From Tetmemena sp. SeJ-2015 (lineage: Eukaryota > Ciliophora > Spirotrichea > Sporadotrichida > Oxytrichidae), in NCBI GenBank assembly GCA_027382625.1, contig JAJKFJ010020662.1, forward strand, positions 1 through 28,743: DNA of 28,743 bases, read 5' to 3'. Every line of letters starts with the position of its first letter. Position 1 is the first letter of the stretch. Made by a program: the position numbers and the translations under genes. Below, in pieces: positions 1 to 10,194 of the stretch. Under the pieces are notes generated by a model. That model was not told the origin of the DNA. It made no database searches and saw only the letters and a program-made list of their open reading frames with translations.

Positions 1-2
1 GT

Positions 3-500
3 TCAAAAATTCAGAACCCTTTAAGTGTATGGTGTCAGTAAATTTTCAGCTACTAAAAGCAAGACCCCTTGCTTGAAAGTTGTAACTTTTGGGGAAATGT
101 GTTTCCAAAATTCCCTTTCCCCCTTTGGGCTGATGCAAAGGGCGAAGAGACCCCAAACATACAAGAAGATATGTTTACGATTTTTCCCTTTTAACGAATA
201 CCTTGAAAGAAGGAAGAGAGATGTCTTGAGTTGGCGAACGAACTGACAGTGTTGAGGGGAAGCAGGGACAAAAATTTGAGCGGGAAACTTTCTTCTTTCT
301 TGCTGGTTTTTTCTTATGATCATGATTAATCGCCTTTTCCCTTCCAAAATGGGAAGATCAAACTAAGAAAATTTTCTCAGGGGGGAAGGCGAAACAAGTA
401 CTAGTTTAAACTGGTATTTCACGGGAACCTCGTTAAGGATTTGAGGGGTTGCTTTGATTTGGGGGTTCGTCCCCACAAAAGACCTAAAAGCCAGAGAACT
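3..500 (-). CDS. Unknown protein, code-6 reading frame
   Basis: A frame of 165 codons with no TGA is closed by TGA at the extreme left end. It contains in-frame TAG and TAA (glutamine under table 6). An ATG lies near 324 and the frame is open upstream to a TGA at 501-503. Composition is balanced, with Pro, Trp, Cys and Lys, including the stretch YVWGLFALCISPKGEREFW. I recognise no family. The DNA is rich in short homopolymers, so indel errors could hide a longer gene shared with the next frame upstream. Confidence 0.35.
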
Positions 501-522
501 TCATGAAAAAACTTTGAACCAG

Positions 523-882
523 TCAGAGAAAACTGTCATAGACTTCAACAGAGTTGTAAAAAGAAAAATTTAGGAACATCGGTGAAAGGGGACTGGGGCA
601 AACTTCCCAAGAGACGGGATTTGGAACGGTTTCATTTCCCAGGGGGGAACTTTTGGTTTTATATTTTGCAATCATACTTGAATGCGATATGAAACCAAAA
701 GAAAACTTACTATTAAATAAGATTGCAATAAAATTTTCGCAAAAAACCTTTGAAGATAGAAAGGTATCAGAACCTTTGAAAAATTTTAAAAAAGTAATAA
801 TCAAAAAACCCCTATGAAACCTAAAACTCATTTATCTGAGAAAGGGGAAAATTGAAAAATTCAGAGAATATGAGACAGACAT
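523..882 (-). CDS. Unknown protein, code-6 reading frame of 119 aa
   Basis: The frame runs from ATG at 880-882 to TGA at 523-525, with one in-frame TAA. The second half is protein-like (SSPLGNETVPNPVSWEVCPS); the first half is Phe/Ser-rich and could be partly non-coding. It lies just upstream of, and in a different frame from, the leftmost ORF, so both may be parts of one gene separated by an indel, intron or eliminated segment. No family recognised. Confidence 0.33.
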
Positions 883-1285
883 AAAGGGTTCCCCTTTCCC
901 TTAGAAGACTTTAAAATTGCCTTTTTAAAGGGTTTAAAAATTTAGCTTTATTAAAATTTTTAAATTTAAAAAAAATTTAATTTATAAACAATTTTTTTTC
1001 ACTTTTTTATCATATTATGGGGTTTTTGGGTTTTGAATGTGCAAAAATATAATAAAGAGAGAATATTTTAAATATTTAAATTATTTTTTGTAAAATAATA
1101 ATATTATTAGTTGTTGAAGGATTAGCAACAGCTTAAGGAATAGACAAAAATATTAAAAAACAAATTTATTTATACACAATTTCATCCAACTTTCTTAAAA
1201 TATTTCTTATTAGTCCATCAGAGTGAGGAAAATAAATATTGAGCTAGGAAAAATTTAAATTGAGGAGTGGAAATGTTCTCAAAAG

Positions 1286-1414
1286 TCACCATTCTCTACT
1301 CTCTTTCACTTAAAAGCGTAATTTTTTTAGTAGTTCTCTCTTCAAAGCTCTGGTCGGTAGGTTTCTATGCTCTGAGCCAAGACTATTTGTTTTTTTTTCT
1401 TTCAAATGAATCAT
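1286..1414 (-). CDS. Short code-6 frame, 42 aa, possible gene segment
   Basis: ATG at 1412-1414 and TGA at 1286-1288 bound a basic, leucine-rich peptide (for example LPTRALKRELLKKL) in a patch richer in GC than its surroundings. It could be an exon or a macronuclear-destined segment of a larger gene. No family recognised, and the short length keeps confidence low. Confidence 0.25.
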
Positions 1415-1748
1415 ATTAATAGTTTAATTATAATTTATATTCACGTTAATTAAATCTTTGCTTATTTTTATTCCATCATTTTATTTTAATTATAGATGTA
1501 AAAATTATTTCTTATATGCTTTTGCTATTTTATTTATCCTTGTTTGTATTTATTTCAGAAAATAATTCATTCAACTAAACTATAATTAATTTACCTTCTC
1601 ATTTTTTCTTCATTTTTTAAATTTTCTTTCTTTTTCTTATACCTTAAATTTAATAATTTTATCTCTTAAGATGAATTATTAAATTGGGTTATAAATAATA
1701 AAATAATTACAAAATACTTCACTTAATACTTAAGCTAAGTTCTCATAC

Positions 1749-1975
1749 ATGTTTCAGATGGAAACAAAAGAAATAAAAATCATTAAAGTAGCAAATGATT
1801 ACGAGTAAATATATTATTTTTAATTCACTCTTTAAATTTATAAATCAGAGTTTATATAAGAGATTTAGAAGACTTCATAACACTTTTGGGTGATGAAAGA
1901 CCTCAAGATGCGAAAAAGAGGTTAATGGATGATCTTAACTATTCTATTTTAATTAAAGTTAGAATTTAAATTTAA
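1749..1975 (+). CDS. Unknown protein, 5' end, two exons around a short intron
   Basis: Exon 1 starts at ATG 1749 (MFQMETKEIKIIKVANDYE). Exon 2 begins at 1849 and reads VYIRDLEDFITLLGDERP followed by QDAKKRLMDDLNYSI. The frames join only if 1805-1848 is removed. The junction splits a Glu codon, giving NDYEVYIRD. Acidic and basic residues are well mixed and the two exons read as one helical protein start. The 3' end is uncertain: the frame stays open without TGA into AT-rich DNA, so I stop where texture degrades. Function unknown. Confidence 0.42.
1805..1848 (+). other. Candidate 44-bp intron
   Basis: It starts GTAAAT and ends CAG, is very AT-rich, and its removal keeps the frame between two convincing coding stretches. 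An eliminated sequence using the shared GAG at both edges would instead put the second part in the wrong frame, which favours an intron. Confidence 0.4.
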
Positions 1976-2370
1976 AACCTGATTAGAAAAAAAAAAAAGC
2001 TAAGGGTAAGGCTTTAAGTATTTTCTGATTTTTGTTTTTGTATTACATCATAAGTTTCAATCTTTTAAATTTAATTCTCTTATTAAATACTCAGTCTCTT
2101 TTTTTTTTATTTTAAAATTTCTTTAAATTGATATTAATTTACTGACATATTAAATTTTTATAAACAAAATGTCTCTACTATTTTTTATGATGGAGATGTA
2201 ATCCTATTTTTAAATAAAAAAAGCATCTTAACTTAGCAATTTGGTTTTCTAATTTTCATTTATACATCCGTTGTTAAAAATTTGATAAAATAAAAAATTA
2301 ATTTAGGAAATTAATTAATAATTACAGTTAATATTGTAGTATTAGAATTGCTTTAATTTTTTAAATACAA

Positions 2371-2503
2371 GTAAGCAGACTACAGTTTATTTTTCTTTAT
2401 CTCATTTCCTGCTGTGATTGATCGGATGTGTGTGTTCGTTGTTTATTCTGTTTAAATTCCGCTCTGACTAATTTTAACCAGCCTACAATTTAAAAGTACA
2501 CTT
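2371..2503 (+). repeat. Inverted repeat pair 1, left arm
   Basis: This arm is similar, in reverse complement, to 3252-3362, for example around TTTAAAAGTACACT and the block TGATTGATC-GATGTGTGT. Identity is moderate with small indels, so the duplication is old. Similarity extends weakly outward to about 2330 and 3413. Each arm contains the start of a related reading frame pointing into the loop. Confidence 0.6.
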
Positions 2504-2666
2504 AATAAATCAAACATCAGATAAAAACCCAGGAATAACGCAGGAATGGAATAAACTAGAAGAATCTGAGAGACTAGACTCGCAACGTGGAGATAGTTAG
2601 ATTAGCAGGAAGTACAAATTATTCTATTTATCCATTACCCTGGGAGAAACGAAATGGGAATAATGA
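2418..2666 (+). CDS. Code-6 frame in left arm of pair 1
   Basis: The frame opens after TGA 2415-2417 and closes at TGA 2664-2666. Its middle part (NLKVHLINQTSDKNPG) aligns with NLKVHQVSQALDKPRNG read on the opposite strand from the other arm, so the protein sequence is conserved between copies. After that it is charged (EWNKLEESERLDSQRGD). The aligned TGA just upstream (Leu-Leu-TGA-Leu-Ile) occurs in both arms. Function unknown. Confidence 0.42.
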
Positions 2667-2714
2667 AATACAGAGTGCATTTAATTTAACTTTTAGAAAT
2701 TAATTTTTACCTTA

Positions 2715-3017
2715 TCATGCATTTGAAATCTTAGTTTATACATTTTTGTTTTTAAAAAAATAAGCTTCTTCATCCACTTATGTTATAACTTATGTATTCA
2801 TATTTGCAATATAATCTCCATCTATACTCCCTTACTTGTAGATGAGTCCATCTTAACTCACTCTCTTCTAAAAGTACTCTGTTAACTCATCTGCTCCAAT
2901 AAAGATTTATTTGTTTTACATATCCCTCGCAACTAAGCATATCAACTAATTATACCCTGATAATAAACTATTTTATTAGAAGTTTCCAAAACTGAGCAGT
3001 TCAACTATATTCTCCAT
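2715..3017 (-). CDS. Unknown protein, 100 aa, code-6 frame
   Basis: ATG at 3015-3017 and TGA at 2715-2717 bound a frame using several TAA/TAG as Gln. Texture is that of a globular protein: MENIVELLSFGN, then LICLVARDMQNKQIFIGAD, then ELTEYFQKRVSQDG and DGDYIANMN. It lies directly downstream of the 65-aa frame at 3080-3277 and is probably the rest of the same gene in a shifted frame. No family recognised. Confidence 0.45.
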
Positions 3018-3079
3018 GAGAGTTCAGATGGTCAGAGTCGAAAGCAGGCCTCTCTTTCTATGATATAAAGTTAAGCTTG

Positions 3080-3277
3080 TCAAAATCTTAAAATAATTCC
3101 GAAAAGTAGAGTTTCGTCATCAGTCTTGCCAAAGTTCTTTTACCCATGCCGATTTATCCATGCAGCTAAATTCAATTAAGAATTGATCTGCTTGACAATC
3201 CCCTTATAAAGAGCGCCATTCCGGGGTTTATCTAATGCTTGACTGACTTAGTGTACTTTTAAATTAGAATTATTCAT
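3080..3277 (-). CDS. Unknown protein, 65 aa, N-terminal part of the pair-1 right gene
   Basis: ATG at 3275-3277 lies in the right arm of pair 1 and TGA at 3080-3082. The sequence reads ALDKPRNGALYKGIVKQI then AAWINRHGQKNFGKTDDE, with TAA codons as Gln. Its start is homologous to the frame in the left arm. Reading on past the TGA gives further plausible sequence (QAQLYIIEREACFRL), so this gene is broken by TGA and a frameshift, or joined by splicing to the frame at 2715-3017. Confidence 0.42.
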
Positions 3278-3413
3278 AGCAAATTTTAAACAAGAAAAGT
3301 CAAATGACACACATCAGATCAATCACAATAGTAGATCAAGAAAAGTTAACTGCTAGTCTGCGTGTTTGTATTTTAAGAATTTTACTAAATAAATTATAAG
3401 AACACAATATTTA
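3252..3413 (-). repeat. Inverted repeat pair 1, right arm
   Basis: Partner of 2371-2503. Where the left arm has GGA (Gly) in the frame Leu-Ile-Gly-Cys-Val, this arm has TGA, suggesting decay of this copy. The loop of about 750 bp carries the remaining coding parts of both copies, which converge. Confidence 0.55.
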
Positions 3414-3664
3414 ATTCAACTAGATAAAACGTGAAGAGACATCAGTATTAAGGCCTTAATTACCAAAAGAAAGACCTGAAAATATTTTTTATGAAGCTTA
3501 AAATGACATTAACAATATTTTTCATTTAATAACATTATTTTAATTTGTTTTACTAATGACTTTAAATGGATTAAAAAATTATGAAAATCTTTTTTGTCGC
3601 TGTTATTTTATTAAAAAAATTTCGTAATATTTTTAGAGAAAAATAAAAATGCTCCCAGTTATGA

Positions 3665-4141
3665 GTTCTATAAGAATCATATTATTTTTTTAGTAAGTAA
3701 GTAAGTTAATATATTTTTAAGTTGAATAATTTAGTATCTCAGATATATAAAAACAATAACTCTGATAAATAGTATTTTAGCGAAGATGAACAGATAAATT
3801 TCTCAGATGTAGAGTATCCTTTCGAAGATGATGAAAGTTTAATTTATAGAGATGAAAGCTTTTAGGGAAATAGTAGCTATTTGCAATACGAAAATCAACA
3901 AGTCTAAATGAACAAAATCAATCGAATTAATTATGCCAACCGTAATGGAGAAGAATAATTAAGGAATTCAATTGAATTAAGGAGTAAAATCGTGGGCATA
4001 TATAAAGCACAATCATAACAGGTGTAAAGTGGCAAAAAAAACACGTGTAAGCACATGAGGTCAGTTAATCAGTAAACGCGCACCGCTCTCATTTAAAGAA
4101 CAATTGAAAATCCCATTTGGCCCTATCAGCTCTCACTCTGA
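3665..4141 (+). CDS. Unknown acidic/Gln-rich protein, C-terminal part
   Basis: This frame opens after TGA 3662-3664 and ends at TGA 4139-4141. From 3779 on it is very convincing: SEDEQINFSDVEYPFEDDE, LIYRDESFQGNSSYLQYEN, NRINYANRNGEEQLRNSIE, with TAA/TAG and CAA/CAG mixed. Before 3779 the DNA looks intronic: a GTAAGTAAGTAAGT donor-like run at 3694-3707 and several TTTAG acceptors (for example 3776-3780). The likely exon therefore starts at about 3735 or 3781. No ATG assigned and no family recognised. Confidence 0.48.
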
Positions 4142-4632
4142 GTAAATCTGAATCTACAGGCATCATCTAAATGTAAATAATTATAGAAATCGGCGTTGCC
4201 TAGACATGGCAAAAACAAATATAAACGCAACAGAAATGCAAAATTAGCTAGACCATCCTGACTCATCTGTTTTATGCAATTACTATTAAGGAACATGAGT
4301 AGTGCGTAAGTCATTATCGGGCTTCACATGCACACCTGCAAATACTGCGCATGTAAGTACTACTGCAGAATACTCTTACTATTGGCCTGCCAGGTTCCCT
4401 TGGAGATTCCTACAGCAACTATTTCTCCTTGCGAGGGTGTCATAACTCCATCAATGTGAGGCCACTAATCTGGCAAATGGTTTACAACTTGGGACGTAGT
4501 AGAATTTTCGCACTGCTTTGGGGATCACCAAAATTCACTTACCTCTCTATGAGTCTCACAACACCACTTGCCATAAATTACTAAGTAGAAAGCATCCACG
4601 GCCCTAGATTTTAGCTTTCATTTTAATAATGA
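4108..4632 (+). CDS. Competing long code-6 frame, 174 codons
   Basis: The frame lies in a patch of higher GC than the surroundings. It is free of TGA from 4108 to TGA 4630-4632 and contains protein-like stretches such as LPGSLGDSYSNYFSLRGC and NVRPLIWQMVYNLGRSRIF. The opposite strand also gives plausible sequence here (EIVAVGISKGTWQANSKS) with two TGA interruptions, so only one strand can be real. It overlaps the end of the preceding gene in another frame. Confidence 0.25.
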
Positions 4633-5227
4633 GAGAGGAAAAATTAAAAAATGACAGGAAAAAAAGTCCGAAAAATAACCATTCTTTGTCAAAGACCTCT
4701 CTCATAAAAGGCTAAGAATTTTAATAAGCTTATTTTTTTAAAATAAGAATCTAAAACTTTAAATTCAAGTTCTCAAGAGGAATAATCCAGACAAAAAAGT
4801 ACAGATTTTCCAAAGTTCTAACTTCAGAGCTAGGATAATAATTCAAAACAATCCATTCATGAAGTAAGTTCAGAGAAAATAAAATTTATATTTTAGAATT
4901 ATCTAGTAAATTATTTTCTTAATATAGGTAAAATATTATTAGATAAGATGATTTGCTAAATGGTTATAAAAATACGAAAGTGTTTTATTTTATAAATTTA
5001 ACTGTTTAAAATTGAAATTTATTCACCTATGAATGAATTAAACAAAATGATTTTTCATTATAGTGACGAGCTTCTTCATCAACTTCAACTGGCGCTATAT
5101 TTAAAGAACAGAAAAATATAGAAAATAAATAATAAGAAACTATTCTTTTTTTAATTTTCGAAAAGGTAAAATGATATATTTTTTCAAATTTCAAAAACTC
5201 AGAAGCGACTAAAGAAATAATTAGCAA
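4556..5227 (-). CDS. Code-6 frame of 223 codons, partly convincing
   Basis: No TGA occurs between 5227 and TGA 4556-4558. The best parts are near 5010-5110 (APVEVDEEARHYNEKSFC) and 4690-4880 (LHEWIVLNYYPSSEVRTLEN; QPFMREVFDKEWLFFG). Between them the sequence is Asn/Phe/Ile-rich, as expected of non-coding AT-rich DNA, so introns or eliminated segments may be included. No start chosen and no family recognised. Confidence 0.3.
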
Positions 5228-5610
5228 GAAATAAATGAAATATCAGTAGAATTGAAGCACCTAAATCTTAAAAGATAAGTTTTAAGAACTCCAAGAACTA
5301 AAAATTTGTAATAAAAAATAATTTAAAATTACTACTGTATATAAATCTTTGCTATATATTTATCTATCGAATTATGCACAAAAAATATTCAAATTAAATT
5401 TATCTTAATTCTAAAGTATTTCAAATAGATCAATTTTAAGATCAAAATATCAATATATTTTTTGAAGCAAAATGAAAAGACAATTTTATTCGGTGTATAA
5501 TTAAATTTATATATTTTATTAAATATAAAATATAAATTATTTTAATTAATTTACTATGTCTCTATTAAAATTTATTTTAAACAAAGCGGATTAAGTTATC
5601 AATTTTTGAA
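5155..5610 (+). other. AT-rich stretch, open by composition
   Basis: The plus strand has a short coding-like part at about 5185-5305 (QQEINEISVELKHLNLKRQ). The rest to 5610 is low-complexity Lys/Asn/Ile/Tyr translation and I see no gene, RNA or repeat in it. From 5610 to 5790 there is likewise nothing definable. Confidence 0.2.
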
Positions 5611-5795
5611 AAATTTTAACCACTAAAATTAAATTAATTTAATACCATTTAACATTAATATTTGGACTAATAAGTTAAATAAATTTTTAATACCGAAGAT
5701 TTATTATTAAAATCAATTTTTAAATATAAACAGATTTGTATATCTTTTATAGTTTTATTTTAAATTTTTAAAGATAATTTACTAAAATAAAACAG

Positions 5796-5848
5796 AGCAA
5801 CAATATTTCCTATTGCAACAAATATTTTCATTGCAACAATTTTTCTAT
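5796..5848 (+). repeat. Short tandem repeat, unit about 19 bp
   Basis: Three imperfect copies of a unit like GCAACAATATTTTCAT follow one another. The array lies in AT-rich DNA just upstream of a coding-like stretch (5880-6003). Confidence 0.5.
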
Positions 5849-5919
5849 TAAAAAATTCTTAAATTAATTAATAAAGTAAATATAGTAAAAGCCTGCTCGA
5901 TGGAGACATTTCAGATTTG

Positions 5920-6409
5920 ATTTTCCTTAGTTCTTAAGAGAGAAACTGCAAATTTAACAGAGGATTTAGCTCTTTAAGGATTTTATTTTTTTAAAATTAA
6001 ATATGAAATTGATTAGTACGAAGAACAAGGAGTCATTAAGTCTATTAATAAATAAAATTCGCTTTTAATAAATGAGATTATATGAAGCAAAAGTTTACAG
6101 ATGACGAGAGATTCATAATATTCACTTATAAGAAAAATAATTTGGTGTACAAATTTATAAATATAGTTTTCTTTTTGTTTATATTCAGTATTGATAAAGA
6201 GATATTCTTTTTTAATTATTATTAAATCTATGAAAATTATGTAATAAACTATTTTTGAAGCAAATTAAAAAATATGTATGATAACTTATGATGATAATCA
6301 TGCTTTAGCAGAGTAACTAATTGAAGAATTGCTTTAAGAAAAATATATTGAAGAATCAATAAAGCAAAAGGAGTTTAATGCCTCTTTTAAAGAAATTATT
6401 TTATTTTGA
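5920..6409 (+). CDS. Plus-strand code-6 frames, competing with the opposite strand
   Basis: Three overlapping frames carry good sequence in order: 5920-6085 (KRETANLTEDLALQGF; DQYEEQGVIKSINKQNS), 6082-6258 (MKQKFTDDERFIIFTYKKNN) and 6230-6409 (MITYDDNHALAEQLIEELL; QEKYIEESIKQKEFNASF). First and third share a frame, the middle one is shifted. This looks like one gene with two frame breaks, introns or short eliminated segments. The minus strand is also open across it, so one of the two must be a shadow. Confidence 0.3.
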
Positions 6410-6827
6410 CATCCACTACTTTACCCAATACTTCCTCAAAACATAAACTCATAAAAAATATTTTTTACCTTTTATTAGGATTAATCGCCTTTCTAATCTT
6501 CTTGTAAATTTATCTAATTAGTTTTTCCACGACTGTTTAAATATATTCGAGAAAATTTATAACTGAATATTCTAGTTAAGAATGGAATTATTTCAATAAG
6601 TTTATTTTTTCACTCTATTCCTATTAGAATTATTAGCAAATATTTTAAGCTAAATTAATCATTCAAATTGTTTCACCCTTTAATTGCTAGCATAATTCCT
6701 GATTTAAGAGAATTTAGCTTTTCTTGTATTTTTAGGAAAGATTTATTTTTATTTAAAAAATTTTTAAAATAAAAATAAGATTATTATCTTTAATTTTTAC
6801 ATATGAAGTTCCGGATGAGTTGTTCAT
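6033..6827 (-). CDS. Unknown basic protein, one internal TGA
   Basis: ATG at 6825-6827 (MNNSSGTSYVKIKDNN) opens a frame that runs to TGA 6033-6035 with a single internal TGA at 6663-6665, directly followed by ATG. The part at about 6330-6560 is strong: EYIQTVVEKLIRQIYKKIRK, KRQKIFFMSLCFEEVLGKV, IKQFLQKRHQTPFALL. After about 6330 the sequence becomes AT-driven and overlaps plus-strand candidates. No family recognised. The TGA may mark decay or the end of one gene and start of the next. Confidence 0.38.
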
Positions 6828-6880
6828 TCAAATAAAATGAAAGACTAATGTTTTATACTCTCTATAATTATTAAATCTGA

Positions 6881-7801
6881 AATTTAAAATTTGAGATATG
6901 TGGCGTGTGGTACCAAAGTACACTTGACGAGGAGTTTGGATATCCGCCGGCCTTTAATCAATTACTCTATTCTTTATTAGAGGTGATCTAGTTAGCAATC
7001 CGTCTGTAAGGTTTGTTAATATAGTTTAGAAGGGTGGCTGATCATGGTGAGCTCCAAAGTCGTTAAAGAACTTTAATATTTCAGAGCTCATCCGCCCTAG
7101 ATTAGCAATCCCTCTTGAGGATTTATTGCTAAAAAGGAGTAATGGTCATGGTTAAAATAATTAAGGATGAGTGAGTAATATGTAAGACTATCGCACTACT
7201 TAACCTAGCAGGCGCCGCGTGGGTGGGAGTTTTGCAAGGGCTTGACAACTGGCCATTTTTACAAAATTTTTTCTGAAAGGTGACACCAAACACTTTGTAG
7301 CTTTCAAATCTTGCCGGGAAGCCTTGGCTACTTTTCCCTCCTCTCAATCTGACCGACTTCATAGCACTTTTTTTGCTTACTCAGAGTGAGTGTTGGTGAG
7401 TGAGTCAGTATGTAGTAGTCTTGTTTTCACACCTGCTCCTGAGATTGAGATAGCGGGAGTTCTCTGGATGGCCTTAGCAGAGGCGTCATCAGCTGACGTG
7501 TGTACTCAAGAGGAAATTATGGAAATTACGCATGTGTTTTATTTCTGCCCTTAGGGATTCTTAATACCTATTAAAATCTTTAATTTATATACTATTTATT
7601 TAATTGCTTATTATTTCTGGAAAGTAGCTCGCAGAAGAAAAGTTCTTGAATAGAAAGGTATTTTCACCTATAACATTTTTTGCGCTCTCCCCAAGACGAT
7701 TAATTAGTACAATAATGGAAAAATAAATTCACAGACTTTTTTATTCTAATATGGCTTAAAGTTTATTGAAAATTAAAATAAGTATATCAGTGGAATAATG
7801 A
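6881..7801 (+). CDS. Long code-6 frame with three internal TGA codons
   Basis: The frame begins after TGA 6878-6880 and keeps one phase to TGA 7799-7801, with TGA at 7172, 7274 and 7397. The first 97 codons are excellent: VWYQSTLDEEFGYPPAFNQL, LYSLLEVIQLAIRLQGLL, DHGELQSRQRTLIFQSSS. Between the TGAs the sequence stays plausible (LLNLAGAAWVGVLQGLDNW). The minus strand also holds an ATG-started frame (7362 down to about 7082; GFPARFESYKVFGVTFQKKF). A decaying gene is the simplest reading. No family recognised. Confidence 0.37.
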
Positions 7802-8253
7802 GTAGGAGAAGGTTGTTGAAATCTCTCTTTCTGATTTAAATTATAATGAACGAATCATTCATAAGCGAGAAATTTAAAAAAATATCTTTTCAATTCTTTT
7901 GCACTAGCTAGGATAAATAAAGGATTAAGAAAAATTGAGGAAGCTGATTAAAATTTTAAGTTACTGCGATTATTTTTCTTTTGTTACTTAGAGAGCTAAG
8001 AAATTAATTTTAATAGAAACTCATATTGAAATATCTTGTTTGGCTAAAGAAGATTCTAAAAAATGGAAAGCCAGTATAAATGTAAAAAGTTGAAATCCTG
8101 TTATGTTTTAAATAATCCCAGATTTTAATTAAATTTCAACTATAGTTAATTTTATATAAGCTTTTAGTCTTAACCTTTTTTTATATATTCTATTTTAAAT
8201 AGAGATATTATATATCATTTTTTACCTTTTATAAAATTAGAGAGTTAAAATAT

Positions 8254-9084
8254 ATGACCCTTGACTTGATTGCAAATTTTGATAGGAGATAAGCTCAGAG
8301 AATCCGTCGGTTATTTTTCAATCCCATCGATCCGGAGAGGCTTTCTCTTGGGGGGGATATAATTATATAATCCATTTGTAAAAGCTGTGAATATGTAATA
8401 AAAGATTGTTAGGAGGCATAAATTAGTAGAGGAAAGTAGTATTTCCCAACTCGTAGCTCAATCGCATTTTATCTTATCTCCAAATTTAACGGATGACTTG
8501 CGATTAAAACTTTTTTAAAGGATGAGAAATTGGAATGCAAAAACTCGCAAGCTCCTAATCTACCTGGCGGCTCTTGTTAGAAATTTTTGTTCGGCTTGGC
8601 CTCCAGTTGCTTTCACATGATGATACGTTAAGAGAGACCTCACACCGTAGAAATTCTAAGTCTTTCCAAGCTTTTCACAATTTTTTCTGACTCAGTGCCT
8701 CACCAAGATAGAGGAGGATATTTGAATTTACTTTTAGGTTAATTAATTATGTTTAAATCAAGTTCTCTCCCTTAAGATGCTCTACTTTCATTATAAGTAG
8801 GGCAACTTACGGTATTAAGATTGACATAATACTCTGAATCTTCTTCTGAAATGGTGATATCACAGGATCATCATATTTTTATATAAGCACTTATTAATTA
8901 ATCCTTCATAAATCCCTAAATTCTCTTTATTTTCTGTTTCATTTATTTTTTAAAAAGTTATTTTAGCAATACAAAAAGAACAAAAGAGCTCTCTAAAGTT
9001 ATTTATTTAATAAAAAAAATGCAACTAATTTTTAAATCATAAATAAAATAAGCATTAAATATTGCATTGAATTCTTAGAAATGA
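8254..9084 (+). CDS. Unknown protein of about 276 codons, one internal TGA
   Basis: ATG at 8254 starts a frame reading MTLDLIANFDRRQAQRIRRL then NPIDPERLSLGGDIII and SICKSCEYVIKDCQEAQ. A TGA at 8494-8496 (codon 81) is followed in the same phase by LKDEKLECKNSQAPNLPGG, FGLASSCFHMMIRQERPHT, and ISQDHHIFIQALINQSF. The final 40 codons before TGA 9082-9084 are AT-driven and may lie past the true end. Cys-x2-Cys near residue 52 hints at a metal site but no family is recognised. One of the best host-like candidates. Confidence 0.45.
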
Positions 9085-9475
9085 TATTAACCATGAAATC
9101 GAAAAACTTTAAAGATGGAATATTTTAAATGAATTATTTTTTTTTTTAATAAAAAATCTCTTGGATTTTATCAATAAATAACATGAATAATAAATTAAGT
9201 TTTATTGACTACTATTTCAAAAAAAATTAAAATTTACTTCTAATTCTTAAAACACAAAATCAATCAATTTTGGGTAAGAATATAAAAATGAAGACTAAAA
9301 AAATAATTTTTTTTTATAAACTATCGGTTCATTAAAAAATATATAATTTCCTGAGAATTGAAGTAATAATTTTTTTAGTTTAATTTAAATAATTTTAAAA
9401 ATCAACCTAAAATAATTATTGATACAAATACTTATAGCTAATTTTTTACCTCAGTTTTAAATAAAATTATTTATA
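9085..9475. other. AT-rich stretch with no recognisable feature
   Basis: Dominated by A/T homopolymer runs. Frames are open only because TGA is rare. No repeat, RNA or coding texture seen. Confidence 0.4.
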
Positions 9476-9478
9476 AAT

Positions 9479-9679
9479 TATAAAGTAGAATCCTTTATTG
9501 ATGAAAACCTAACATCGATTGAGTAAAAAATACAGATTATGGAAGCCTATCCAAAAATTATTATCTTTTTTAATTAAGAAAGTTGTAGAAGAGACTCTCC
9601 ATCTAGAGGAAGAAAGATAAATAATTTTGAATTTTTTCTCTTAAAAGTGCTTTAAAACTTATTGCTGACTAAAGTTTGA
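9479..9679 (+). CDS. Short code-6 segment, unknown
   Basis: It reads YKVESFIDENLTSIEQK then IMEAYPKIIIFFNQESC, and ends at TGA 9677-9679. A second frame in the same stretch is also coding-like (KKYRLWKPIQKLLSF; VVEETLHLEEERQIIL). A segment that matters in one of these frames seems likely, but I cannot choose. No start codon assigned. Confidence 0.28.
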
Positions 9680-10190
9680 CAAAAAAAGAACTATGTAGCA
9701 AAAAAACTACAAATAATTTATAAAAGTTATTTTAAGTAGAGAATTGAGTATTAGAACTCTCAATTAACTGAAATAGAAATTACAAAAGGTAAACTCTAAT
9801 TAATAATCTAAAATTCATAGTTTGTTTTTATAAAACAAATATTTCTAATAAATGCAGAGCTAATTTTTAATTATGAAAGTCTTAAAAAGCTCTTATTCTT
9901 AAAATTATCAAGAATTATTTTATTAAATAATTAATTTAAAATTTTAAGATTAAATATTGTGTTTAATTCAATTATAGGTTTATGGTTCTTTGAAATAGTA
10001 ATAATTAGCTCAATAAAGTCCTTTAATTCAGAATTTAGTTTTGATATAAATTTTAATTACGAATTTATAGATATATAATCAGTTAAAAAGTGCAGGTCTC
10101 ATTGAAAATTATTGAAGAGAATTCATTTTTTTATAATATTAACTAATAATTAAAAAAAATTTAAATTCGTGGTAGTTGTGTATTTTTAAG
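9680..10190. other. AT-rich stretch with no recognisable feature
   Basis: Very low GC, no inverted or tandem repeat longer than about 12 bp noticed, and no frame with convincing protein texture. Confidence 0.4.
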
Positions 10191-10194
10191 TTGA

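Noticed and set aside
5230..5790. Very long code-6 open frames across AT-rich DNA
   Set aside because: TGA is rare at this composition. Both strands are open and the translations are Asn/Lys/Ile/Phe-rich without texture.
7040..7135. Hairpins resembling a small RNA (GAGCTC stem; TTAGCAATCC...TTGCTAA)
   Set aside because: Stems are short and lie inside a strong coding frame; no tRNA or snRNA signature was found.
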